Source of the DNA: Parabacteroides chinchillae
Lineage (GTDB): Bacteria; Bacteroidota; Bacteroidia; Bacteroidales; Tannerellaceae
DNA: 64,000 nucleotides
Direction: 5' to 3'
NCBI RefSeq assembly: GCF_900108035.1
Contig: NZ_FNVS01000018.1
Coordinates: 1 to 64,000 of the forward strand
Part shown: piece after piece, positions 56,416 through 64,000 of the stretch
How positions within the stretch are numbered: position 1 is the first letter of the stretch
How the letters are laid out: each line of letters opens with the position of its first letter
Program-made: the position numbers and the translations under genes
Notes under the pieces: model-generated
What the model saw: only the letters and a program-made list of their open reading frames with translations
Told to the model about the DNA's origin: nothing
Databases searched by the model: none

Positions 56416-57732
56416 ATGAAACGCATTATCACATTAATAATAATAGGCATAATCGCCCTCTTTGCCGCCCCGCAAGCCGAAGCGCAATGGATCAAGGATC
56501 TGGGCAAAAAAGCAGTCAAACGAGCCAAAGACCGCTCGAAACAAAAAGTGGAGGACAAGGTGAACGAGAAAGTGGATAAAACTGTCGATAAGGTTTTTGA
56601 AACCGGAGAGGATATTGTAACCGGCAACGAAAAAGAAGAAGAAAATACAGAAGAGGAAGCTGTAGAAAAAAAAGCCACTCCTGCCGCTGATCCCAAAGCA
56701 AAAAAAGACGAACAACCCCAGGTTGAGAAAAACGCCGAAATGTCATGGAACAAGTTCGACTTCGTGCCCGGCGATGAAGTCATCTTCGAAGATAATCTCA
56801 CAGGAGAGCAACTCGGCGAATTTCCCAGCCAATGGGATCTGATTGATGGCAATGCCGAGATCGCCAAACTCAACGGCGAAACCGTGATCCAACTGATGGA
56901 GCATACAACGATCACTCCTCTGATGAAAGATACTAAAAACTATCTGGGGGAGATATACACCATCGAGTTCGATTACTGGAGCCAGTATCATTCAAATGAA
57001 GACGACCATTACGCGAATTACGGCCTGATCGATTTCTATATTAAAGAAAGTAGTTACGATCAGACGACTTTCAGGTTGAATTTTCTCACTCAGGTGTTTG
57101 AATCGGAGCCGTTAAATAATTTCGAATACGAATGGAAACCGACTTCGGGAGATGAAATGCGGCGTGGCGAGGATCAAGCGAAACTCGAAGCCAGGAAATG
57201 GCAACATGTCTCTCTCTCATTCAATAAGCGTGCCATGAAAATATACATCAACCAAACCCGAGTGGCCAATATTCCGAACATGGTCAATACGGGAAGTTAC
57301 ATGACTATCGGAAGCTCCTTCGAGAACGAAGTCTTTATCAAAAACATCCGTATCGCCAAAGGTGCCGTTCCGCTCTACGACCGGATGATGTCCGACGGGA
57401 AGTTCATCACCTACGGCATCACCTTCGACGTGGGCAAGAGTACGATCAAGCCGGAGTCGATGGGCGAGATCAACCGCATCGTGCAGTTGATGACCAAAAA
57501 CCCCGACCTGAAATTCTCCGTCGAAGGCCATACCGACAGCACCGGCAACGCCACTTCGAACCAGACACTCAGCGAAGCCCGCTCGAAATCCATCGTCGAC
57601 AAGCTGGTGGAAATGGGCATTGCCGCCGATCGTCTCACCTCCTCAGGCAAAGGACAAATATCCCCTATCGCCGATAACGGAACAGACGAAGGACGCGCCA
57701 AGAACCGGCGGGTGGAATTCGTCAAGCTGTAA
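56416..57732 (+). CDS. OmpA-family protein with N-terminal helical/laminin-like region
   Basis: The start was placed at the Met before KRIITLIIIGIIALFAAP, giving a signal peptide and 438 residues; a longer frame from 56386 adds ten residues. The mature start QWIKDLGKKAVKRAKDRSKQ is followed by a Lys/Glu-rich helix, an unknown beta-rich middle resembling a concanavalin/laminin G-like fold (about 130-315), and a C-terminal OmpA peptidoglycan-binding domain (ITFDVGKSTIKPESMGEI, VEGHTDSTGN, NRRVEFVKL). It probably spans outer membrane or surface to peptidoglycan. Confidence 0.8.
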   Translation: MKRIITLIIIGIIALFAAPQAEAQWIKDLGKKAVKRAKDRSKQKVEDKVNEKVDKTVDKVFETGEDIVTGNEKEEENTEEEAVEKKATPAADPKAKKDEQPQVEKNAEMSWNKFDFVPGDEVIFEDNLTGEQLGEFPSQWDLIDGNAEIAKLNGETVIQLMEHTTITPLMKDTKNYLGEIYTIEFDYWSQYHSNEDDHYANYGLIDFYIKESSYDQTTFRLNFLTQVFESEPLNNFEYEWKPTSGDEMRRGEDQAKLEARKWQHVSLSFNKRAMKIYINQTRVANIPNMVNTGSYMTIGSSFENEVFIKNIRIAKGAVPLYDRMMSDGKFITYGITFDVGKSTIKPESMGEINRIVQLMTKNPDLKFSVEGHTDSTGNATSNQTLSEARSKSIVDKLVEMGIAADRLTSSGKGQISPIADNGTDEGRAKNRRVEFVKL

Positions 57733-57827
57733 GGGCAGAGCCAAGCTTGCTTGGACTATGCCGAGCAGCGCAGACAAATCGACGAAGTCAATTCGTGAAG
57801 CAGTAATAAACAAAATATGTGAACATC

Positions 57828-57838
57828 GCTCTTTGACA
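57828..57838 (+). promoter_or_regulatory. boxA-like element before the toxin-antitoxin pair
   Basis: GCTCTTTGACA matches the boxA core used for Nus-dependent antitermination. It lies about 100 bases before the antitoxin gene and upstream of TATCTTTG (57890-57897), a possible -7 box, so its role for this operon is unclear. Confidence 0.35.
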
Positions 57839-57931
57839 TGCTGAAATGATTTTTAGGAAAAGGGAAATGAGTTATCTCCTTCAAATGATTATCTTTGCAA
57901 CTAACGTATAAGAAGAAAGGAGATTATTCCT

Positions 57932-58159
57932 ATGACAACAATTTTAATAGATGACAACAGCTACGAAGGTAAAGCCTTTATCGAACTGCTCAAAAAAATG
58001 AGTTTCGCCCGTGTATTGGGGGAAGAACAGGAGAACGAATGGTGGAACACCATTTCTGAAAAAGAGCGACAGGCTATCGATAAAGGATTAGCCGACATTG
58101 AAGCAGGAAAGACCATTCCCCATAACGAAATGAGAAAACGTTATGAACAATGGCTATAA
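57932..58159 (+). CDS. Antitoxin of a type II toxin-antitoxin pair
   Basis: The 75-residue acidic protein (MTTILIDDNSYEGKAFIELLKKM ... ADIEAGKTIPHNEMRKRYEQWL) fits small DUF2683-type antitoxins found before RelE/ParE toxins. Its last 17 bases overlap the toxin gene, the usual coupled arrangement. Confidence 0.8.
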   Translation: MTTILIDDNSYEGKAFIELLKKMSFARVLGEEQENEWWNTISEKERQAIDKGLADIEAGKTIPHNEMRKRYEQWL

Positions 58160-58451
58160 TATAGAATGGTCTGATCAGGCCACTCTTGATTTTGAAGAAA
58201 TTGTTCAGTTCCTGTTCAATATCTGGGGAGAAACTATTGTACGGAAATTTGTTCGGTCTGTTGACAACGAACTCATACGTATCAGTACATTCCCCTATGC
58301 ATTCCCGGCATCTTCTCTGAAAACTGGTATTAGACGATGTGTTTTATCCAAATTCAATACAATCTACTATCAGGTAAAAGATCAAACGATATACATTGTA
58401 ACGATCCATGATAATAGAAGTAATCCGGAGCTTTTGAAGAAAAAACTATAG
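58143..58451 (+). CDS. RelE/ParE-family toxin
   Basis: The 102-residue basic protein has the RelE/ParE fold signs: YNIEWSDQATLDFEEIVQFL at the N-terminus, GIRRCVLSKFNTIYYQVKDQTIYIVTIHDNRSNPELL at the C-terminus. The family either cleaves ribosome-bound mRNA (RelE) or poisons gyrase (ParE); the FPYAFPASSLKTGIRR region and the Arg in DNRSNP are closer to the ParE side, but this is not decisive. Confidence 0.85.
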   Translation: MNNGYNIEWSDQATLDFEEIVQFLFNIWGETIVRKFVRSVDNELIRISTFPYAFPASSLKTGIRRCVLSKFNTIYYQVKDQTIYIVTIHDNRSNPELLKKKL

Positions 58452-58569
58452 CCAATAGATCCTCTTCTCTGAAAATCCCGACATCTCTCCGCAAAGAGTT
58501 GCCGGGATTTTTGTTTCCTGAATGTTCTTTCGGCAACATTATGGTATTAACATTTAAACAAACGTCATC

Positions 58570-59017
58570 ATGAGAACATATATATTCTATCTTATAGCCA
58601 TCCTTCTCACGGGGTTTTCCGCTTTCGCCGACGGTAAACATCCGCCTTCCGAAAGTGCGCAACAAAGTTCACAAACGGACAGGCTCGACTTTACAATGCC
58701 CGAAGATTTCACTTTCGAGTATGATTTTTATGAAACGGTAAAGGTCGTGGGGTGCAAAATGACAAAAGACGGCAACAATATCCTGCTGGATATGGATTGG
58801 ACAGAGAACGAAGAGATACAAGCTCGAAGGATCCTGTTCAAATATACCGACAGTCTGGGAAATCTGGTTGAATCACGATCCCAACAAGTCGGAAAGTCTG
58901 ACAAAAACAAACGCGACCTTCAAAGACTTGTACACAGCACCCAGCATCCAGGCTAAAACCCAATACGTCGCCATGCTCGTAGCAAATTCACGCGAAAGCA
59001 AAATATACAATGAATAA
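58570..59017 (+). pseudogene. Frameshifted small secreted protein gene
   Basis: The first frame encodes a signal peptide (MRTYIFYLIAILLTGFSAFA) and about 100 protein-like residues, then ends at 58956 in an unlikely tail (RLVHSTQHPG). The next frame continues with a protein-like end, ESLTKTNATFKDLYTAPSIQ followed by KTQYVAMLVAN and SRESKIYNE, to TAA at 59015-59017. A one-base shift near 58870-58895 would join them. I do not recognise the family. Confidence 0.5.
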
Positions 59018-59072
59018 AAGACAAGTATATACAGTAAAAAATAACCTTAAATAATAATAGGAGGAACAGACT

Positions 59073-59513
59073 ATGGTATTTTGCTCTTTTTGCGGGGTAC
59101 AAGTCCCCGACAATGTTAAGTTCTGCACTTCGTGCGGAAAACCGGTGCCGCCACAAACCCAACAGGCCCCATCGCAACCAGCAGTTTCGCCACAGCCTCA
59201 GGCACAACCTTATCCACCGCTGCCGGGTAGCAAATATGAACCAGTTTCAATAGGCGGGTATATCGGTATGATGCTATTGATGCTAATCCCTATCGTCAAC
59301 ATTATCCTGCTACTCATATGGGCATGCGGAGGATGCAGGAAAGTAAGTCAGGCAAATTTTGCACGCGCCATGTTACTGATGCTGCTAATCGGTACGATTC
59401 TCGTCATTCTGTTCAGTCTTCTCTTCAAACTCTTTTTAGGAGATACGCTGAAAAGCCTCTGGCAAGAAGTAGAAGAAATTAAAAGTATAATCCCGGCTAC
59501 GGGAATAGAATAA
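59073..59513 (+). CDS. Zinc-ribbon membrane protein 1
   Basis: The 146-residue protein has an N-terminal double-CxxC zinc ribbon (CSFCGVQVPDNVKFCTSCGK), a Pro/Gln-rich linker (about 25-50) and two membrane spans (IGMMLLMLIPIVNIILLLIWACGG and ARAMLLMLLIGTILVILFSLLF). Function is unknown. A GGAGG-like RBS (AGGAGGAACA) precedes the start. Confidence 0.8.
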   Translation: MVFCSFCGVQVPDNVKFCTSCGKPVPPQTQQAPSQPAVSPQPQAQPYPPLPGSKYEPVSIGGYIGMMLLMLIPIVNIILLLIWACGGCRKVSQANFARAMLLMLLIGTILVILFSLLFKLFLGDTLKSLWQEVEEIKSIIPATGIE

Positions 59514-59541
59514 ACAAATTAATTATAGGAGGAAACAAATT

Positions 59542-60102
59542 ATGGCATTTTGTGGAACATGTGGACAACAAATAAGTGATGGTGTAAAATTCTGTCCGGC
59601 TTGTGGAACTCAGATATCGGAAAGCAATACACCACAAACAGAATCTCAGCCAGTATCCCAATCCGCCGCCCAATCGGACGAAATGCAGCTAGGCGATAAA
59701 TTCGCCCAACTCAACAACACGACAGACAACACATCCGAATTCGCCCCGAAAGACATCGAGCAAAACAAGGTAATGGCAATCTTTGCTTACTTCGGGATTC
59801 TGGTACTCGTACCTATCCTGGCCGCCAAAGATTCAAAATTCGCCCGTTTCCATGCTAACCAGGGAATCATGCTTTGTCTGGTATGGGTTGCATGGGTGAT
59901 TATAGACAGTATACTGACAGCCGTGCTAAGAGCTATCCTTTGGCGGGGACTTAAGCTATGGGAAGTCTATTCCATCTGCGGAACAATTCTCAATCTGGTA
60001 TATCTCGTTATCACCGTACTGGCGATCATTGGGATTATCAATGCAGCCAACGGACGGGCAAAAGAGTTGCCTCTTATCGGCAAATATAAAATACTGAAAT
60101 AG
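59542..60102 (+). CDS. Zinc-ribbon membrane protein 2
   Basis: The 186-residue protein starts with a zinc ribbon (CGTCGQQISDGVKFCPACG), then a Ser/Gln-rich linker and a DUF4870-like membrane domain with spans around IFAYFGILVLVPILAA, GIMLCLVWVAWVIIDSIL and ILNLVYLVITVLAIIGIINA; FARFHANQG is characteristic of the latter. It follows the previous gene by 29 bases, again with a GGAGG RBS. Confidence 0.8.
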   Translation: MAFCGTCGQQISDGVKFCPACGTQISESNTPQTESQPVSQSAAQSDEMQLGDKFAQLNNTTDNTSEFAPKDIEQNKVMAIFAYFGILVLVPILAAKDSKFARFHANQGIMLCLVWVAWVIIDSILTAVLRAILWRGLKLWEVYSICGTILNLVYLVITVLAIIGIINAANGRAKELPLIGKYKILK

Positions 60103-60104
60103 AT

Positions 60105-60928
60105 ATGACAGCAAAAGAAATTTTCTTCAAAACCCTGCAGTTCGGATGGATCAAACGGGGATTGGGGCTATTAAACATTTTGATAGCCGTTATCCAGTTT
60201 GCCATCCTGATGGGTATCTCCACCCTGTTCAATAACGAGGGAGTCGGAGTAGCTATGTTTATTGTCTGGTTATGCGTCATCGGCATTGTTAATTTCATAC
60301 TGAATCATTATATCGGTTATATGGTGAAAGCCGGACATGTGGCAGTAATTACGATGGCTTTTAAAACAGGAACCGTGCCGGAAAATCCGGTCGGCACAGG
60401 CAAAGCGATGGTAAAGAACGCTTCGGGACATCCAATGTTTACTTCGCGTTAGACAAACTGGTATCTGGTTCCGTACATCAGTTACAGAAGGCATTTGAAC
60501 GTCTGAACGATAGTTTGTTGGGCAGCATACCCGGTATGGGTGACGTGATGAGCCTAATGAAGATGTTCCTCGATATTTCACTGGGTTATATCGATGAGTG
60601 TTGCTTGGGCTATACGTTCTACCATCCGAATCAGAATGCCTTCAAAAGCGCAGCCGACGGTGTAGTGATCTACGCCCAGAACTGGAAAACGCTGCTGAAA
60701 GGTGCAGCAAAGATAACGGTAGTTGTAATTCTATCGTTCGTCGTGGTATTACTGGTTTCATTCATTCTGTTCGGAGGATTATTCAGCCTGTTCGGATGGA
60801 GTAGCTTTATTGCCTTGGTGGTCTCTGTGCTATTAGCTTATACGGTAAAATATGCCTTTATAGACAGTTGGATTCTTGTAAAGATAATCAGTTACTATAG
60901 CTCTTGTATATGCCATATTTCTATTTAA
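60105..60928 (+). pseudogene. Broken membrane-protein gene (frameshift and altered end)
   Basis: The first 103 codons (MTAKEIFFKTLQFGWIKRG, then hydrophobic spans) run into TAG at 60450-60452 after a frame change near 60412. The second frame continues the same protein: KERFGTSNVYFALDKLVSGS, a GYIDECCLGYTFYH motif and two further spans, ending at 60928. A one-A loss near GTAAAGAAC restores continuity. The tail (SYYSSCICHISI) may also be disturbed. Two bases separate it from the preceding zinc-ribbon gene. Confidence 0.6.
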
Positions 60929-60988
60929 TAAATAGGCTAAATAAAAAAGAATCATCATATTTGTAAAAACAATATACTATAAGCTATT

Positions 60989-62479
60989 ATGAAAACTAAA
61001 AAGACAATTTTTCTTACCGGAGCAACGGGTACCATGGGAAAGGCAGGACTGGAAGAACTATCGGGAAGATTAGATCGTTTTAATATCACATTACTGGCAC
61101 GTCCGAGCCAAACCAACAAAAAAAAACTAGCGGCATACGAACATAAGAAAGGCATTCGGATCGTCTGGGGAGACCTTACCAATTACAACGACATACTGAA
61201 CGGAGTAACCGGAGCAGACTATGTATTGCATGTAGGAGGAATGGTTTCTCCTGCAGCCGATTACTATCCGAAGAAAACCCGGAAAGTAAATACCGCAGCA
61301 GCCGAATATATTGTAAAAGCGGTAAAAGCCCAACCGAACGCAGATCAGATAAAAGTGGTTTACATTGGTTCTGTTGCACAAACCGGACACCGCAACGCTC
61401 CAATCCATTGGGGACGAACCGGCGACCCGATTTGTGCCAGTATCTACGACCACTATGCCATATCCAAAACAATAGCCGAACGCATATTTGTAGAATCCGG
61501 AATCAAACACTGGGCTTGTCTTCGCCAAACAGGCATTCTTTGTCCTGAGCTGTTATACAAAGGGTCCGATCCGATCACATTTCATGTCCCGATAGATGGC
61601 GTACTGGAATGGGCAACAGCCGAAGATTCGGGGCGCTTGCTTGCAAATGTTTGCGAAGACAATGTACCGGACGAGTTCTGGAACCGTTTTTATAATATCA
61701 GTAGTGGTCCGTCTTACCGGCTAACCAACTATGAATTCGAATGCAAACTACTGAAGGCAATCTCCTGCCCTCCTCCGGAAAAGATATTTGAACCGAACTG
61801 GTTTGCCTTACGAAACTTCCATGGGCAATGGTATACTGACTCTGACATTTTGGAAAATTATCTACATTTCCGTAGCAACCAATCCTGCGATGATTATTTC
61901 CGGTGGATGGCAAAGCAAGTTCCCTGGTACTTCCACCTATCCAAAATCACACCGGCATTCATTATCAAAAAAATGATGAAGGCCATTGCATCCCAAAAGG
62001 GTCTGGGCACACTTAATTGGATAAAGACAAAAAACCAGCATCGCATCTCGGCCTATTTCGGCTCTTATGAAGCATGGGAAGCTATTCCAGACTGGAATAA
62101 AATAAATAAAGAACATCCTTCCGAAATTCCTGTTATATTAAAACATGGGTACGATGAAACAAAGCCCAAAGAAGAATTAGACATTGAAGACATGCAACAA
62201 GCCGCCCTGTTTCGAGGTGGCAAATGCCTGTCCGGTACAATGGTTAAAGGAGATTTGGCTTCGCCACTGGAATGGGAGTGCCAATTCGGTCATCGGTTCA
62301 AAGCATCTCCAAACTTAATTTTACTGGGAGGCCACTGGTGTACGGAATGCCAGCCCTTGCCCTGGAATTACGATGAAATAGCCAAAGGCAATCCCTTCTT
62401 TGCCCAAGTATGGCATGCCTCCCATGATAAGGATGAACATAACATATACGACGAATCAATTTTCGAAGGAATGGAATAA
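60989..62479 (+). CDS. NAD(P)-binding SDR/epimerase-like protein with zinc-ribbon-like tail
   Basis: The 496-residue protein opens with the extended-SDR Rossmann motif KTIFLTGATGTMGKAGLEEL (about 5-24), a GADYVLHVGGMVSP segment and the YDHYAISKT motif with the Tyr-x3-Lys pair. A C-terminal ~70-residue domain carries WECQFGHRFKASPN and GGHWCTEC, a Cys/His set suited to zinc. Substrate is unknown. The SDR-plus-tail arrangement seems complete and not a frame fusion. Confidence 0.8.
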   Translation: MKTKKTIFLTGATGTMGKAGLEELSGRLDRFNITLLARPSQTNKKKLAAYEHKKGIRIVWGDLTNYNDILNGVTGADYVLHVGGMVSPAADYYPKKTRKVNTAAAEYIVKAVKAQPNADQIKVVYIGSVAQTGHRNAPIHWGRTGDPICASIYDHYAISKTIAERIFVESGIKHWACLRQTGILCPELLYKGSDPITFHVPIDGVLEWATAEDSGRLLANVCEDNVPDEFWNRFYNISSGPSYRLTNYEFECKLLKAISCPPPEKIFEPNWFALRNFHGQWYTDSDILENYLHFRSNQSCDDYFRWMAKQVPWYFHLSKITPAFIIKKMMKAIASQKGLGTLNWIKTKNQHRISAYFGSYEAWEAIPDWNKINKEHPSEIPVILKHGYDETKPKEELDIEDMQQAALFRGGKCLSGTMVKGDLASPLEWECQFGHRFKASPNLILLGGHWCTECQPLPWNYDEIAKGNPFFAQVWHASHDKDEHNIYDESIFEGME

Positions 62480-62687
62480 AAAAGGCATAAACAACAACCG
62501 GAATTTATAACGGACAAAAGATTAATTCTCAAAAAATCTTATGTTCCAGCCCTCTAATGGCAATAAGGGTTAACAATTGGGATAGTTCTTTTAAAACACA
62601 CTAAAAATACGCCCGGATTATATCAATTCACGGTCTATTTATGTTGTATAGATAACACATACCATAAACATAAAACATAATATTATC

Positions 62688-62903
62688 ATGACAAAAGGAT
62701 CTATCGGTTTGAATGCTGGAGCCGTCTGGAATTTACTATCGGATGGTGAGCACTGGAGTTTTGAGACGTTGAAGAAAATGACATTCCTATCGGATGCCGA
62801 ATTATGGTCTGCTATAGGTTGGTTGGCCAGAGAAAATAAAATCGAAATCGACACATCCAGCAGTAAGTTAATTTTCTGCCCCGGTACTAACTTTTATTTC
62901 TAA
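62688..62903 (+). CDS. DUF2582 winged-helix protein
   Basis: The 71-residue protein (IGLNAGAVWNLLSDGEHWSFETLKKMTFLSDAELWSAIGWLARENKIEI) matches DUF2582, a small winged-helix fold of unknown role common in Bacteroidetes. It stands alone between the SDR gene and a convergent phosphodiesterase gene. Confidence 0.85.
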   Translation: MTKGSIGLNAGAVWNLLSDGEHWSFETLKKMTFLSDAELWSAIGWLARENKIEIDTSSSKLIFCPGTNFYF

Positions 62904-62962
62904 AAAAGGATGTGCAGTCCATAGCAAAGGGAAAACCAGGTATATCCCTTTGCTATGGATTT

Positions 62963-64000
62963 CTACTTAACCAGCAATTGTTCTACCACAGCACTATCGC
63001 CATCATTAGGGGCAGGTTGTATTCCCAGTAAACGAGTAATCAACAAATATAAATTGACATTCGCCATAGTAGGTACCTCTACGTGTTTCTTAAACGAAGG
63101 ACCGGCTGCATAAAAAATTGCCTCCATCTCAGGTTCAAAATTATCATACCCGTGAGTGGCTCCTTTATACGGGGTTATCTTCTTTTCTCTGAAATGCACA
63201 TAACTTCCTATATCCGGAAGTACTACCAAATCTCCAATACGCGGATTTGATCCGTAAATATATTTAGACGGAATTTCATCTTTTTTCCAAACCGTTATAT
63301 GTGGAACTTGCTTCAAAATGGCATACGCGCTATCTAAATAAGTTTTCTTAGGATAAAGGAGAGTCGGAACGCCGTCAAATACATATTCGAAACTATCCAA
63401 AGGCAAATAATCTATCAGGTTAACATAATTTTCAGGATAATAGGTAGCCATTCCATGATCGGAAAGAACAACAAAGTCTATTTTATCAAAAATATCAAGT
63501 TTGCGGGCTTCCGCAAAGAAATGATTTAATACACCATCCAATTCTTCAACTTTCTCTAACGTGGCAGAAGAATCGGGTGTACTATAATGTCCTATAGCGT
63601 CCGGTTCTTCCATATACCACATAATTAAATGGGGCCGGTCGGCTTCGGGCAACCTCAACCATGAAATAACAGAATCCGCACGGTCGGAGAACGATACGGA
63701 TTTATCAAACTTTTTCCAGATAGAGGGTTGCATTCCATGAACCGGAACTTCGCTGCCCACCCAATAAAAAGAAGCAGCACGCACACCTTGCTTTTCTGCC
63801 GTATTCCAAATAGGTTCCCCACCATAAAAGAATGAAGTCAGATCTCCCATCCGGTATATGCTATCCACATCGGGAGCGTAAAAGAAATTATTTATTAAAC
63901 CATTATGATCGGGATGCAAACCCGTAGCCATAGCATAATGGTTCGGAAAAGTAACACTTGGAAAACAGGGGCGAAATGTAGAACGGACACCAACATTAGC
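62963..64000 (-). CDS. Ectonucleotide pyrophosphatase/phosphodiesterase-type protein (5' end outside window)
   Basis: The frame is open to the window edge, so the start and signal peptide lie beyond 64000. Alkaline-phosphatase-superfamily motifs of the NPP group are seen: the nucleophile-containing FPSVTFPNHYAMATGL, EEPDAIGHY, VVLSDHGM and TPYKGATHGYDN with metal-binding Asp and His. Such enzymes hydrolyse nucleotide or phospholipid phosphodiesters, usually in the periplasm. The end of the visible protein is LVK. Confidence 0.88.
   Translation of the reverse strand, partial: ANVGVRSTFRPCFPSVTFPNHYAMATGLHPDHNGLINNFFYAPDVDSIYRMGDLTSFFYGGEPIWNTAEKQGVRAASFYWVGSEVPVHGMQPSIWKKFDKSVSFSDRADSVISWLRLPEADRPHLIMWYMEEPDAIGHYSTPDSSATLEKVEELDGVLNHFFAEARKLDIFDKIDFVVLSDHGMATYYPENYVNLIDYLPLDSFEYVFDGVPTLLYPKKTYLDSAYAILKQVPHITVWKKDEIPSKYIYGSNPRIGDLVVLPDIGSYVHFREKKITPYKGATHGYDNFEPEMEAIFYAAGPSFKKHVEVPTMANVNLYLLITRLLGIQPAPNDGDSAVVEQLLVK

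Overview
The window looks like chromosomal DNA of a gut-type Bacteroidales bacterium, most likely Parabacteroides or a close relative. The reasons are: N-succinylornithine carbamoyltransferase with the Pro90 marker known from Bacteroides fragilis, a two-subunit methylmalonyl-CoA mutase, DUF4906/fimbrillin-type surface proteins, many lipoproteins, promoters of the Bacteroidetes form TTTG-N19-TAnnTTTG, and few Shine-Dalgarno sites. The genus is inferred; no 16S gene is present.

Layout. (1) 1-2.4 kb: the 3' part of a surface protein with two DUF1566-type lectin modules, each ending in what looks like a diversity-generating-retroelement variable region, then a REP-like palindrome array and a decayed outer-membrane gene. 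(2) 2.4-8 kb: a zinc-phospholipase-C-fold secreted protein, argF', a DUF3467 gene, and an exo/endonuclease/phosphatase-fold gene followed by an AraC regulator, with a palindrome at their promoter. (3) 8.1-21.2 kb: the classical translation/transcription block on the minus strand, read tRNA-Thr, tRNA-Tyr, tRNA-Gly, tRNA-Thr, tuf, tRNA-Trp, secE, nusG, rplK, rplA, rplJ, rplL, rpoB, rpoC, with a strong promoter upstream of the tRNAs and a terminator after rpoC. (4) 21.2-24.7 kb: rpsU-xerC-hpf, then a lipoprotein gene and mtnA. (5) 25-35.5 kb, plus strand: an FAD oxidoreductase, an apparently circularly permuted SGNH hydrolase, a tightly packed set (aminopeptidase P, gamma carbonic anhydrase, serine hydrolase, two CBM9-like lipoproteins), and a C1B peptidase. 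(6) 35.6-44.3 kb: waaA, gltX, a 7TM-HD phosphodiesterase, a low-molecular-weight phosphatase, priA and a small outer-membrane barrel. (7) 44.4-50.5 kb: a cobalamin riboswitch with its own downstream terminator and no obvious target gene, type II pantothenate kinase, and mutB/mutA, whose product is a cobalamin enzyme; then tRNA-Glu. (8) 50.6-57.7 kb: a truncated GlsB/YeaQ-like gene, a LuxR-type two-component pair, and a locus of one AraC-type DNA-binding protein and four secreted proteins ending in an OmpA-like protein. (9) 57.8-64 kb: a type II toxin-antitoxin pair, a frameshifted secreted-protein gene, two zinc-ribbon membrane proteins with a broken third gene, an SDR-type protein with a zinc-ribbon tail, a DUF2582 protein, and the 3' part of a nucleotide pyrophosphatase/phosphodiesterase.

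The best leads for something new are the doubled retroelement-type variable regions in one polypeptide, the free-standing cobalamin riboswitch next to a cobalamin-dependent pathway, the permuted SGNH hydrolase, and the uncharacterised secreted/OmpA locus at 53.4-57.7 kb. No reverse transcriptase, template repeat, CRISPR array, rRNA or intact insertion sequence was seen.
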